DNA of 43,309 nt from Bryobacterales bacterium. GTDB lineage: Bacteria; Acidobacteriota; Terriglobia; Bryobacterales; Bryobacteraceae. Of this stretch, positions 24,934 through 33,478 are shown in pieces (positions within the stretch are counted from its first letter, which is position 1; each line of letters begins with the position of its first letter). The position numbers were made by a program, and so were the translations under genes. Below the pieces are notes generated by a model. That model was not told where the DNA came from. It ran no database searches and worked only from the letters and a program-made list of their open reading frames with translations. The stretch is from the NCBI GenBank assembly GCA_003135055.1, contig PLDF01000340.1, positions 1 to 43,309 of the forward strand, written 5' to 3'.

Positions 24934-26466
24934 TTAGCGGATCGCCTTGAGCGCGGGTCCAGGCCCCACCTTCGGCAAGCTCGGATTGACGTAAATATCC
25001 AGCCACTGTCTCCCCCGCTCCAGCCGGTTTTGCACCGCGAACGGCACTCGCCGGAACGTCTCGTCTTGGGTTGCATTTGGGACATATCCGAAGAACCGTT
25101 TCCAGAAGCGCAGCACGGGTCCCCAGTGCATGGGGCTGAATTTGGGATCCCAATTTCGCGAGAAGGCCACCAGCACCTGAACCTTGCTCCAATCCACCGG
25201 CTCCAAGGTTGCCGGCGATAAGTCCGGCAGCGGCTCGACGGCAATGCGGCGATCGACGTATCCGAGCTCCGGCCGCGATAATTCGAGCGTCAGCGGCCAG
25301 ACCGTGGTTATGCGCGCCTCCGGATACCAGTGCTTGAGGTAGTCGGCCGCCTCCGATTGCAAGCGCACGAAATCGGTGAATGCCAGGTTGTCTTCGTAAG
25401 GGAAAGGGTACGGCGGGTTGACAAAAATTCCGGCCGCCACCCCCGCCAGCAGCGCCGCGGAACAGATTAAGCGCGGCGTGCGCGGGAAGAGCGACAAGCC
25501 GGCGGCCATGGCGGTATAAAGCACGGGGAGCACCGGAAGCAAATAGCGCTCCAGCACCGCGCCGCCGAGAGCCGTCGCCATCGCCACGTGCGCCGCCGTC
25601 AGCATCCAGGCGACGCGCCACGCACGGCTGTGGAAGATGGCGCTGGTGCGCCACGCGAAGAGAATGGCGAAGGCGCCGACGAAATGGAAGTTGGCGAAGA
25701 ACAGGTAGTAGATCCGCCGCAGGAAGTCGACCGCCAGTCGCACGGGATGCAACGGGTAATAGAGGTTGTACCGCGCAAATGCCGCATTGCCGGCCCAATG
25801 TCCGGTGACGCCAGCCAAGACTCCGATCCAGCCGCATAGCACGCCGACCGGCCCCAGAAACCACGCCGCATCGCGCCAGCGCCGCTCGCGGGCCAGCCAT
25901 AGACCGAAAATCAGCGGCGCCACCACCCCGGTTTCCTTCACCAATACCAGCGCCACGCAGGCCGCGGCGGCGGGCGCGATGCGGTTTTGCACGAAGAGCA
26001 GCAGCGCCAGCGCCGTGAAGAGCATCGCGGGCGCGTCCAGTTGCGCCATTATCGCTTGCGAAAAAAACACCGGGGAAAGGCACAACAGGCCGGCCGCGAA
26101 AAACGCCGGCATGCCGCGCGCATCGCGCAGCAGCTCGATCGCCAGCAATAACGAAACCGTCAGGCCGCACGCCGCCACCAGCAGCATGGCGCATCGCGTG
26201 GATTGCGGGCTATAGCCGGCCAGACTCCAGACGGCCGCCAGGTACGCCGTCACCGCGGGCGGATGAATGTTGGGGGTGGCCGAGTGCGGAATGAACGAGC
26301 CGCCGTGCAGAATGTCGAGCGCCGACGGAATAAACTGCCCCGCCTCATCCCAATAGTAGGGAAGGCTGAGCCAGGGCGCGTGGCAAAGAAACAGCACGCT
26401 GGCGAACAGCAGAAAAAGAATACCGTAACTTTCAGGCCGGACCCGTCGCGATGTGGCCGGAGCCAT
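24934..26466 (-). CDS. GT39/ArnT-like membrane glycosyltransferase
   Basis: 510 residues with about ten membrane spans (for example ILFLLFASVLFLCHAPWLSL, TAYLAAVWSLAG, CAMLLVAACGLTVSLLLAI). The first periplasmic loop carries YYWDEAGQF, the acidic DE motif near residue 38 that catalyses transfer in the PMT/ArnT (GT-C) superfamily. Such enzymes move a sugar from a polyprenyl-phosphate carrier to a protein or lipid on the outer face of the inner membrane. The soluble C-terminus (about 120 residues) is less conserved. Donor and acceptor cannot be told from sequence. The gene follows the DUF3467 gene by 56 nt and runs on the same strand. Confidence 0.82.
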   Translation of the reverse strand: MAPATSRRVRPESYGILFLLFASVLFLCHAPWLSLPYYWDEAGQFIPSALDILHGGSFIPHSATPNIHPPAVTAYLAAVWSLAGYSPQSTRCAMLLVAACGLTVSLLLAIELLRDARGMPAFFAAGLLCLSPVFFSQAIMAQLDAPAMLFTALALLLFVQNRIAPAAAACVALVLVKETGVVAPLIFGLWLARERRWRDAAWFLGPVGVLCGWIGVLAGVTGHWAGNAAFARYNLYYPLHPVRLAVDFLRRIYYLFFANFHFVGAFAILFAWRTSAIFHSRAWRVAWMLTAAHVAMATALGGAVLERYLLPVLPVLYTAMAAGLSLFPRTPRLICSAALLAGVAAGIFVNPPYPFPYEDNLAFTDFVRLQSEAADYLKHWYPEARITTVWPLTLELSRPELGYVDRRIAVEPLPDLSPATLEPVDWSKVQVLVAFSRNWDPKFSPMHWGPVLRFWKRFFGYVPNATQDETFRRVPFAVQNRLERGRQWLDIYVNPSLPKVGPGPALKAIR

Positions 26467-26522
26467 ATTCGTTACTGGACTTCCTTACTGGGCTTCGTTA
26501 TTGGCTTCCTTACGGTGCGTCC

Positions 26523-26816
26523 TTACTGAACCAGGGCGTTGCCGGCCGTAGGCTCCAGCACGATCGCGCCAAATGCCGCCTCATACTGCGTGACATTCTG
26601 CTGCAGGACATTGAGCAGCGCCTTGGCTTGCTGCGGGCTGACGTAGATCCCCTGAAAGTTGTGGATGGTGACGGTATCCGGCGCCGTCTGGTTCACGCGG
26701 CCGAACAGCAGGAAGAAATCCCACAGGTTGACGCGGATCTGCACGCTGTTCGCATAGGTTTCCCGGAACTCGGCGGTGTTGACTAACTGGATCTTGGGGG
26801 CCTGCGGCTGAGTCAT
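26523..26816 (-). CDS. DUF3467 protein
   Basis: 97 residues from ATG 26816. The sequence QLVNTAEFRETYANSVQIRVNLWDFFLLFGRV, split at the edges, followed by VTIHNFQGIYVSPQQAKALLNVLQQNVTQYE, is the DUF3467 pattern throughout: an N-terminal YANxxxVxxxxWDFxLxFG and a C-terminal VxLSPxxAKxLxxxLxxNVxxYE. Function is not established for the family. The longer open frame to 26876 adds 20 residues with no family match, so the later ATG is preferred. Confidence 0.85.
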   Translation of the reverse strand: MTQPQAPKIQLVNTAEFRETYANSVQIRVNLWDFFLLFGRVNQTAPDTVTIHNFQGIYVSPQQAKALLNVLQQNVTQYEAAFGAIVLEPTAGNALVQ

Positions 26817-26977
26817 AGCTTTCAGGTTAACATCTAAGATAGCGTCGGCTTTAGCTGAATGCCGCTCGTCTTCCAAGCCGGCCCGGTGAGGCCAATCTCA
26901 CTCGCATAACACCCGAAGGCCGAGCGCTAAGAGCGGCTCGGGACAGGGCAGGCCATGGGCCCACCCCACGGCGAATC

Positions 26978-28945
26978 ATGAAATCGGCGGCCAATCGACG
27001 GCGCGAGATTCTATCCGGGCTCTTCGTGTGCGCGCTGTTCGCTTTGTGCGTGGTTCTCGGCATCCTGCAATACCGCTGGATCACGGAGATCAACGTGACC
27101 GCCCGCGGCCGCTTGCAGGAAGGCCTGCAACGCAGCCTCACGCGCCTCAGCCAGGACTTCGATTCCGAAATTGCATCCAGTTGCGCCGCTCTCACTCCCG
27201 CCGATCTCGAGGCCGGTCCGCAGTTATTGCAGAATGAGGTCGCGGAGCGCTACACGCAGTGGAAGAAGAGCGCTCGCCGCGGCCGCATCTTCGATCGCAT
27301 TGCTATCGCCATCCCGACGAGAACTACCGTCGAGCTGCGCTCTCTCGATCCCAGCCGGGGCGTATTGGAGACGGTGGAGTGGCCTCCAGCGTGGGAAGCA
27401 ATGAGAGACCGGTTAGAAGCCAACCTCTCGGTTGGGCAGCGGCCGGACCATGGCCCGGAGCCTCGACCCGGCCGTCGGCCGGAGCTACGGCCTCCACCCC
27501 CTTCCAGCTACCGCGGCGGCGGTGACCGCGGCGGTGGCGACCGCAGGGGCGGCCGCGGCACTGGCAACCGCAGGGGCGGCGATGGACTCCTGTTCGAGGA
27601 GCCGCTGTTCGCGCCTGACCCGGCTTCCACTAACCACGGCGGCCCTCGGCCCGGTCCTTTCGACCGGAGGGAGGTCGGCTGGCTCATCTTCGATTTGAAT
27701 CTTGCCTACCTTCGCGACGTCATGCTGCCGGATGTCTTGCAGCGCGACTTGGGCACGGCCAACGGCCTCGATTATCAGGTCGAGGTGATCGCCAAGGGCG
27801 ATCCGCCGTCGGTGATCTATCAATCCGATCCCGGCCAGTCTCAAGACGTCGAAGCCAACGCCGACGCTTCCGTCAGTCTCTTCGACCCGCAGAACAATCT
27901 GGGATTCCGCCGCGCCGGACCACAGGGCATGCGTGGGCCTGGGCCTAGGCAAGGGCTTGGCCCCGGGCGCGGCGGGCGCGGTCCGGGTCCAGGTCCGGTT
28001 CCAGGCGCTGGTCCAGGGTCCGATTCGGGGCGCTGGCGGATGTTCGTGCGCCATCGCGCCGGATCGCTCGAAGCCGTCGTCGCCCAGTCGCGTCTGCGCA
28101 ACCTCGCGGTTACCGGCGGCGTCCTCTTGCTGATTCTCGCCACCGGCGCCGCGCTGATTCGCTACACGCGGCGCGCCCAAAAGCTGGCGGACTTGCAGAT
28201 GGATTTCGTCGCCGGCGTTTCCCATGAGCTGCGTACGCCGCTCACCGTGATCCACACCGCGGCTTACAACCTGCAAGGCAAACTGGCCAACAACCCCGCA
28301 CAGGTGGAAAGGTATGGCGCGCTGATTCAGCGGGAAAGCGGCAGGCTGGGGGAATTGCTGGAGCAGGTCTTGCAATTCGCCAGCGCCAGCTCGGGCCGCG
28401 CGATTCGGGAGCGCGAGCCGCTCTCGGTGGAAGCCGTCATCGACGAAACCATCGAGCTGAGTAAAGCGGCGATCGAAGACGCTCACTGCGTGGTGGAAAA
28501 GATGGTCGATCCCGGTCTGCCTCCGGTGCTCGGCGATGCCAGGGCGCTCCGCCAGGCGATCGGGAACCTGATCGGCAACGCCGCCAAGTATGGGGCATAT
28601 GGATCACCCCATGGGTCACACCAGGGCGGCAACTGGATTGGCATCTTCGCCTCGAAGACAACCGGCAATTCTCCGGCGGGCGTTGAGATTCGCGTTACCG
28701 ATCGGGGACCCGGCATTCCGGCGGACGAGCAGGAGCACATTTTCGACCCGTTTTTCCGCGGGGCGCGCGCCATAGAGGACCAGATTCATGGAACGGGACT
28801 GGGGCTCAGTCTCGTCAAGAAGATCGTGGAAGCGCATGGCGGCAGCGTCCGGGTGAAGAGCGAGCCGATGCAGGGCGCCGAGTTCATTGTGCGGCTCCCC
28901 GCCGCTCCTGCCGCTCCAGTCGCTCCATCCGGAGCCGCCGGATGA
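26978..28945 (+). CDS. Membrane sensor histidine kinase with Gly/Arg/Pro-rich sensor inserts
   Basis: 655 residues. TM1 (LFVCALFALCVVLGILQY) and TM2 (NLAVTGGVLLLILATGAALI, near residue 374) bracket a large periplasmic sensor region. The cytoplasmic part has the H-box VSHELRTPLTVIH with the phospho-accepting His416, the N-box AIGNLIGNAAKYG, the G1 box VTDRGPGIPADEQEHIFDPF and the G2 box GTGLGLSLVKKIVEAHGG. The sensor holds two low-complexity inserts: residues about 178-202, built of GGGDRGGG-type units, and about 318-351, built of GPGPG-type units. A shorter odd insert, YGAYGSPHGSHQGG, sits after the N-box. The stop overlaps the response-regulator start by 4 nt, so the two form one two-component system. 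The stimulus is unknown. Confidence 0.92.
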   Translation: MKSAANRRREILSGLFVCALFALCVVLGILQYRWITEINVTARGRLQEGLQRSLTRLSQDFDSEIASSCAALTPADLEAGPQLLQNEVAERYTQWKKSARRGRIFDRIAIAIPTRTTVELRSLDPSRGVLETVEWPPAWEAMRDRLEANLSVGQRPDHGPEPRPGRRPELRPPPPSSYRGGGDRGGGDRRGGRGTGNRRGGDGLLFEEPLFAPDPASTNHGGPRPGPFDRREVGWLIFDLNLAYLRDVMLPDVLQRDLGTANGLDYQVEVIAKGDPPSVIYQSDPGQSQDVEANADASVSLFDPQNNLGFRRAGPQGMRGPGPRQGLGPGRGGRGPGPGPVPGAGPGSDSGRWRMFVRHRAGSLEAVVAQSRLRNLAVTGGVLLLILATGAALIRYTRRAQKLADLQMDFVAGVSHELRTPLTVIHTAAYNLQGKLANNPAQVERYGALIQRESGRLGELLEQVLQFASASSGRAIREREPLSVEAVIDETIELSKAAIEDAHCVVEKMVDPGLPPVLGDARALRQAIGNLIGNAAKYGAYGSPHGSHQGGNWIGIFASKTTGNSPAGVEIRVTDRGPGIPADEQEHIFDPFFRGARAIEDQIHGTGLGLSLVKKIVEAHGGSVRVKSEPMQGAEFIVRLPAAPAAPVAPSGAAG

Positions 28946-29628
28946 GCTCGCGCATACTTCTGGTGGAGGATGAGCCCGGTCTCGTCCTGACTCTCACCGA
29001 TCTGCTTACCGCGGAAGGATACGCCGTGGAGAGCGCCACGGACGGCCCGGCGGGACTCGCCAGAGCGCTTGGCGAGCGCTTCGACCTGATCGTGCTCGAC
29101 ATCATGCTGCCGGGCAGGAACGGATTTGAAGTCTGCCGCGACCTTCGCCGGCAGGGCAGAGATGTGGCGATCCTGATGCTCACCGCCAAATCGCAATTGA
29201 CCGATCGCGTAGTGGGCCTCAAGCTGGGCGCCGACGACTACATGGCGAAGCCCTTCGAGCCGCCCGAGCTGGTGGCGAGAATCGAAGCCCTCTTGCGCCG
29301 CGTGAAGAGAGAACGGCTGACGCCGGTTATCCGCTTTGAGTTCGGCAGCGTGGAAATCGATTTCGAAAAGGGCACGGCGCTGAAGGCGGGCGCGCCCATC
29401 GGATTGGCCGGCAAGGAACTGGATCTGCTTCGCTATTTGATCGATCACCGGGGCTCCGTAGTTCCGCGAGAAGAGCTATTGCAAGCAGTTTGGGAATATC
29501 AGCCGGGCGTCTCGTCGAGAACCATCGACGTCCACGTCGCCTGGCTGCGCCAGAAGCTGGAAGACAACCCGCAATACCCGCAGTACATCCACACGGTCCG
29601 CGGCGTAGGCTACCGCTTCTCGGCGTAA
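28942..29628 (+). CDS. OmpR-family response regulator
   Basis: 228 residues. The receiver domain has the acidic pair in LLVEDEPGL, the phosphorylatable Asp53 in LIVLDIMLPGRNGFEV, Thr in MLTAKSQ and Lys in MAKPFEPPEL. The C-terminal winged helix has FEFGSVEIDFEKGTA and the recognition part SSRTIDVHVAWLRQKLEDN, ending HTVRGVGYRF. This is the classic OmpR/PhoB DNA-binding form, and it should be phosphorylated by the kinase just upstream. The ATG is coupled to the kinase stop (ATGA). The stop codon TAA is the first part of an inverted repeat shared with the converging protease gene. Confidence 0.95.
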   Translation: MSSRILLVEDEPGLVLTLTDLLTAEGYAVESATDGPAGLARALGERFDLIVLDIMLPGRNGFEVCRDLRRQGRDVAILMLTAKSQLTDRVVGLKLGADDYMAKPFEPPELVARIEALLRRVKRERLTPVIRFEFGSVEIDFEKGTALKAGAPIGLAGKELDLLRYLIDHRGSVVPREELLQAVWEYQPGVSSRTIDVHVAWLRQKLEDNPQYPQYIHTVRGVGYRFSA

Positions 29629-29701
29629 CGCCGGCGGTCTTTGCCGCCGGTAAGGCGCCTGTGCGTGGACGAAGAACCGGCGGCAAGACCGCCGGCGTTA
29701 C
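29625..29701. repeat. Inverted repeat between converging genes (REPIN-like, family C)
   Basis: The left arm 29625-29651 and right arm 29676-29701 match as a 26-bp inverted repeat with one extra T in the left arm. Each arm is itself a hairpin: CCGGCGG / CCGCCGG. The spacer is 24 nt. The TAA stop of the response regulator (29626-29628) and that of the protease (29700-29698) both fall in the arms. It may act as a two-way terminator, although no T-run is present. Confidence 0.75.
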
Positions 29702-31866
29702 TGCCCTGTAACCGCTGTCCAGGCGTTCACTAGATTAAACGCGTTCACGCTGCCAATTCCGCTAGCGAAGTTCCACCCCGTAGCCGTTCCGAACGCCGGC
29801 GCGTAGGATTTATCGGAACTCGAGAGCGCGCCATTCGCGGAGCTCTGTCCATTACCGCCGCGACGCCCGATTCCGGTAGACGCCGCCGTCTCGCCGAAGC
29901 AATTCTGCGTACCGCCGCAGTTCACGTCGATATCGCCCTGCGTCACGTTGTGGAACACGCACGCGCTAACGCCTGGGTCGCCATTCGACGAATCGCAAGT
30001 CGCCGTTGCCGCCAGTTGATAGTAAACGTAATTCGGATTGCCCTGCGCGCTGCCCGTGTTCTGGTTCACCAGCGCCTGAATCCCGGCCATAATCGGTGAG
30101 GCGAACGATGTGCCGCCCGCGCCGGCCCAATTGCTGGGATCGCCGCTGCACGGCGCACCGCCATTCCGCGTATCCGACCAGCACATCACGTAGTAGTGTC
30201 CCCACACTCCCGTCCCGGCGAACAAAGAGACATCCGGAATATCGCGCACGCCATCGCTGGGAACTCCGGCCAGGCTCGATTGCCATGAAGGCTTCGCATA
30301 TCCCTGGCACGTTCCGCCGACGATGCCGTTGGCGCTGGGATTCCCGGTAGCGCAGCCGCTTGGGCCGCCGCTGCCCGCTTCCACTTCCACCAGCCCATCT
30401 TGCTTCGCGGCGGAACTGGCGCAGAGACCGTCCGCGCCGTAGGCCGCCGTAAAGCCCAATGCGCTCGCAAGCAGCCCGTTCGCGCAGGAATCGTCCCAGG
30501 GTATCTCGGGTATGTAAGACAGGGCCGAGCCGTACGTGGCCGAATTCGTCGAGCTCCAGTAGGTAGAGCTCGTGCCTGCGTAAGTGTCGCCGAAATCGGT
30601 GCCGCCGACCGCTACATTATATGGCGTGGACGCCCAGGCGCTGACGCCGATTCCATGCGTGGCTCCGGTGGCGCCGGCATCGCAACTGGCCGCGCCCTCA
30701 TCGCCCGCGGCGACGAAAACCGAAATGCCTTCCGCCACCGCCTGCTGAAACACCGAGCTGAAAGCCGCATTCGACGCGGCGCCGTTTTCAGCTTCGCATT
30801 GGCCATAACTGATGCTGATCACGCTGGGCGGATTGGCGCTGCCGATCAAATTCTGCAACGCAATCATACCGCCGAAATTGGTTCTGGTATCGGCGCACGA
30901 CGCCAGGACGATAGAGGCGCCGGGCGCCGCCGCGCTGGCATATTCGGCGTCAAGAGTGGCTTCCGCGTCGTCCCCGCCGCTGGGGACGCCGGGGTTCTGG
31001 CAGTTGCCGGCTGAGCCCGACGGATGAAGCGTAGTCAGAGAGCCGGAGGCGTATTGCGAAAGCCCGAACGTGGAACGGAACGTATCCCAATCCGCGGAGT
31101 TGTAAAGATTACTGTCTTCGATCACGGCGATCGTCTGCCCCATGCCTGTAGTGCCGGCGCTGAAGAGCGGCGTCAGGTTGTAGATGGTTGCAAGATCGGC
31201 CGGAGTCACGGCTTGAACGGGAGAGCCTTGATAGGTGTATGTGTACTGCGGGCGGCTCTTCTTCATCGCGTGCGGCGTGAAATTGTGCAGTGAGACGACG
31301 CCAGCCACAGCCGGCGCCAAGGCTGCGGGAATCTGCGGATCGCTCATATTCGCGATATGCCGCGCGCCGTTGACGGAAAGGTAATGAATTTCCGTGTGGA
31401 GAGCCTGCCGCACCTGGCCGGCGTTGCCTGAAAAATCGATAGTCATCCGGCCGGGGTGTACGAAATCGACCGTGAAACCCTGCGATTGCAGCCACAACGT
31501 GATCGTGTTCACGTCCTGCTGCGACGTACCGTACGTTTGGCCAAACTGTTGGGCAGTCATCCATTTATGGAAGTTTGGCGATTTGGGATTGTGCAGTTGG
31601 TCGATGAATTGCTGCACGGCCTGCTCTTGCGTGGCGGACCGCTGCAATTGCAACTGCATATGTTCCATCGGAAGGTCGTCCGGAACCGCCCCCAAATCGT
31701 TCTGCGCATTGGCTTCGGGACGCGTGTTGCCCAAAAGCGTATGAAGGCGCGTATTATCGACTTGTTGCGCGATCAGCGGGCGCCTGGCCGTCTGGGACAG
31801 CAGCGCGAACGGAAACGTTACGATGCAAACAACCACTGCGAAGGTAGGAAGAATACGAGAAGACAT
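29698..31866 (-). CDS. Secreted sedolisin-family serine peptidase (S53, with pro-kumamolisin domain)
   Basis: 722 residues. The N-terminal signal (LPTFAVVVCIVTFPFALLSQ) is followed by a pro-domain (about 60-200, with LQRSATQEQAVQQFIDQL and KWMTAQQFGQTYG). The catalytic domain of the acid-active Ser-Glu-Asp peptidases comes next. The pair Glu302 and Asp306 lies in GDDAEATLDAEY, Asp389 in VAAGDEGAA, and the nucleophile Ser587 in GGTSFASP. The usual SxSYG strand also appears (ISISYGQCE). It is probably secreted to degrade proteins at low pH, which suits an acid-soil heterotroph. A C-terminal Gly/Ser-rich part (GRRGGNGQSSANGALSSSD) precedes the last strand-rich segment. ATG 31866 has GGAG 7 nt upstream. 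Confidence 0.93.
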   Translation of the reverse strand: MSSRILPTFAVVVCIVTFPFALLSQTARRPLIAQQVDNTRLHTLLGNTRPEANAQNDLGAVPDDLPMEHMQLQLQRSATQEQAVQQFIDQLHNPKSPNFHKWMTAQQFGQTYGTSQQDVNTITLWLQSQGFTVDFVHPGRMTIDFSGNAGQVRQALHTEIHYLSVNGARHIANMSDPQIPAALAPAVAGVVSLHNFTPHAMKKSRPQYTYTYQGSPVQAVTPADLATIYNLTPLFSAGTTGMGQTIAVIEDSNLYNSADWDTFRSTFGLSQYASGSLTTLHPSGSAGNCQNPGVPSGGDDAEATLDAEYASAAAPGASIVLASCADTRTNFGGMIALQNLIGSANPPSVISISYGQCEAENGAASNAAFSSVFQQAVAEGISVFVAAGDEGAASCDAGATGATHGIGVSAWASTPYNVAVGGTDFGDTYAGTSSTYWSSTNSATYGSALSYIPEIPWDDSCANGLLASALGFTAAYGADGLCASSAAKQDGLVEVEAGSGGPSGCATGNPSANGIVGGTCQGYAKPSWQSSLAGVPSDGVRDIPDVSLFAGTGVWGHYYVMCWSDTRNGGAPCSGDPSNWAGAGGTSFASPIMAGIQALVNQNTGSAQGNPNYVYYQLAATATCDSSNGDPGVSACVFHNVTQGDIDVNCGGTQNCFGETAASTGIGRRGGNGQSSANGALSSSDKSYAPAFGTATGWNFASGIGSVNAFNLVNAWTAVTGQ

Positions 31867-32172
31867 TAGGACTCCAGGGTCAATTGTGACATCAGGCCAC
31901 GATTAAACGGACGCGGCGCGTTCCAGCGGGTTTCGGAATAGCTGCCATTTTTAACGTTCTTAGCACAGCCTCTTACCCGACCTTGCAACCGGGATCTTGC
32001 GACAGATCATGGGATTACGGCGAACGGAGCCTTCCCATACCGGCAGTTCCACATAAGATTAGGACGGCGGGGCTGGCCGAAACGTTGACCTTGGCCAAGC
32101 ATAGTGGCGCGGGGCCATGCCCTGCGCAGTTACACCTGGAACCGATCGGCTGTCCGTCCCGTTTACTCTAAT
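31867..32172. other. Spacer between divergent genes, no gene seen
   Basis: This 306-nt spacer separates the protease (minus) and the LolA-like gene (plus) and should hold both promoters. No complete promoter pair, hairpin or short gene could be supported. Confidence 0.4.
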
Positions 32173-32994
32173 GTGCGGTTGGTTTTGCCATTGGCCGCCT
32201 GCCTCACGGTTTCCGCCTTCTCCCAGGATGCACGCGAGATCGTGCGCCGGTCCGTCGAACTCGATCAGGCCAACTGGATCCGAATGGCCGATTACACCTG
32301 GGTGGGCCGCTCGCGCGAGCGCCATTTCGATTCGCATAACCACGTCACTTCAGACCGCCGGGAGGCTTGGGAAACCATCGTTCTGGATGGTCTGCCCCTT
32401 CGGCGAATGCTGGAGCGGGATGGCCAACCGCTGCCGCCTGAAGAACAGCGGAAGCAGCAGCAGAAACTGGACAAGTCCACCGCCAGGCTGGAAAACGAAA
32501 CTCCGGGGCAAAAACAGCGCCGCGCCGCCGATTATGAAAAAGAGCGCCGCCGCGAGCGCGAATTCCTGCTTGAGATACCCGATGCCTACGACTTGCGGTT
32601 GGAAGGAAGCGACAAGATTGACGGTCAGGATGTTTGGGTGGTCTCGGGCGCGCCAAAGCCGGGATATCGCGCGAAGGGCCGTGACGGCGCGGCGCTGCTG
32701 AAGATCCACGGCAAAATGTGGATTGAAAAAGCGGGATACCAGTGGGTCCGGCTGGAGGCCCAGACCACGGAAACCATCTCGTTCGGATGGTTTCTCGCTT
32801 GGCTGAACCCTGGCGCGAAGCTAGTCGTGGAGCAGACGCGGATCAACGATGAAGTCTGGCTGCCCAAGCGCGAGTATCTTAGTGGGAGCGGACGCATCGG
32901 ACTGGTGAAGAGGGTGGCGGAAGACCAGGAAATCACGTGGAGCGACTATAAGAAGTTCCGCGTCGATTCCAAAGTAATAACCGGCGAGCGGTAA
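32173..32994 (+). CDS. Secreted LolA-like protein (hypothetical)
   Basis: 273 residues from GTG 32173, chosen because it gives a clean signal peptide: VRLVLPLAACLTVSAFSQ. The mature part has DAREIVRRSVELDQANWIRM, a Lys/Arg/Gln-rich helical stretch (about 90-145, RKQQQKLDKSTARLEN), then strands DLRLEGSDKIDGQDVWVVSG, HGKMWIEKAGYQWVRLEAQT and WLPKREYLSGSG. The strand wording resembles the LolA/outer-membrane lipoprotein-sorting superfamily of open beta barrels. Its cargo is unknown. The frame is open to 32104 without coding character. Confidence 0.7.
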   Translation: MRLVLPLAACLTVSAFSQDAREIVRRSVELDQANWIRMADYTWVGRSRERHFDSHNHVTSDRREAWETIVLDGLPLRRMLERDGQPLPPEEQRKQQQKLDKSTARLENETPGQKQRRAADYEKERRREREFLLEIPDAYDLRLEGSDKIDGQDVWVVSGAPKPGYRAKGRDGAALLKIHGKMWIEKAGYQWVRLEAQTTETISFGWFLAWLNPGAKLVVEQTRINDEVWLPKREYLSGSGRIGLVKRVAEDQEITWSDYKKFRVDSKVITGER

Positions 32995-33478
32995 AGCGGC
33001 GTCACCCCGGTTGAAGCGGACGTCGGGATGCTGACGGCGAAGGACACGTTGAAAAGCGTGCGTGATCCTAGATTAGATGCTCCCGCCCGCATTGCGCGTT
33101 GTCGATAACTCCTCCACAATTCCAGCGGCGCCATGGTATCGAGGGGCGTTTGCGGAGAAGCATATCGATAATAGGCCTGCAAACACGGGGCACGGGGCCG
33201 CGTCTCTTTCAGAGATTGTGCATCGTTACAAAATGACGCAAACGGGAAGACGGGTGAGCCAAGATTCAGATACTCTTTCGACCGCCGCCGCGGCCCCGAT
33301 GCTTCTCAATTGGGGATCGTGGGCGGTAATCTTTACGATTTTCCGATCTACCGCTGCGCACTGAAGGCAAACGCCGTCACATTGTACACTGGGACGCCGC
33401 GGCTGAAACCGAATTCCGGAGTTCCCAGGCAGGCGACGCTGCTATCCTGAGAGAACCCCCTGCCGGGAGATCTCCATT
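32995..33478. other. Intergenic region, no gene recognised
   Basis: 484 nt between the LolA-like and MFS genes. Frames on both strands are broken or lack recognisable similarity. A ribosome-binding site GGGAG lies just before the MFS start. A degraded gene is possible but nothing specific can be supported. Confidence 0.4.
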
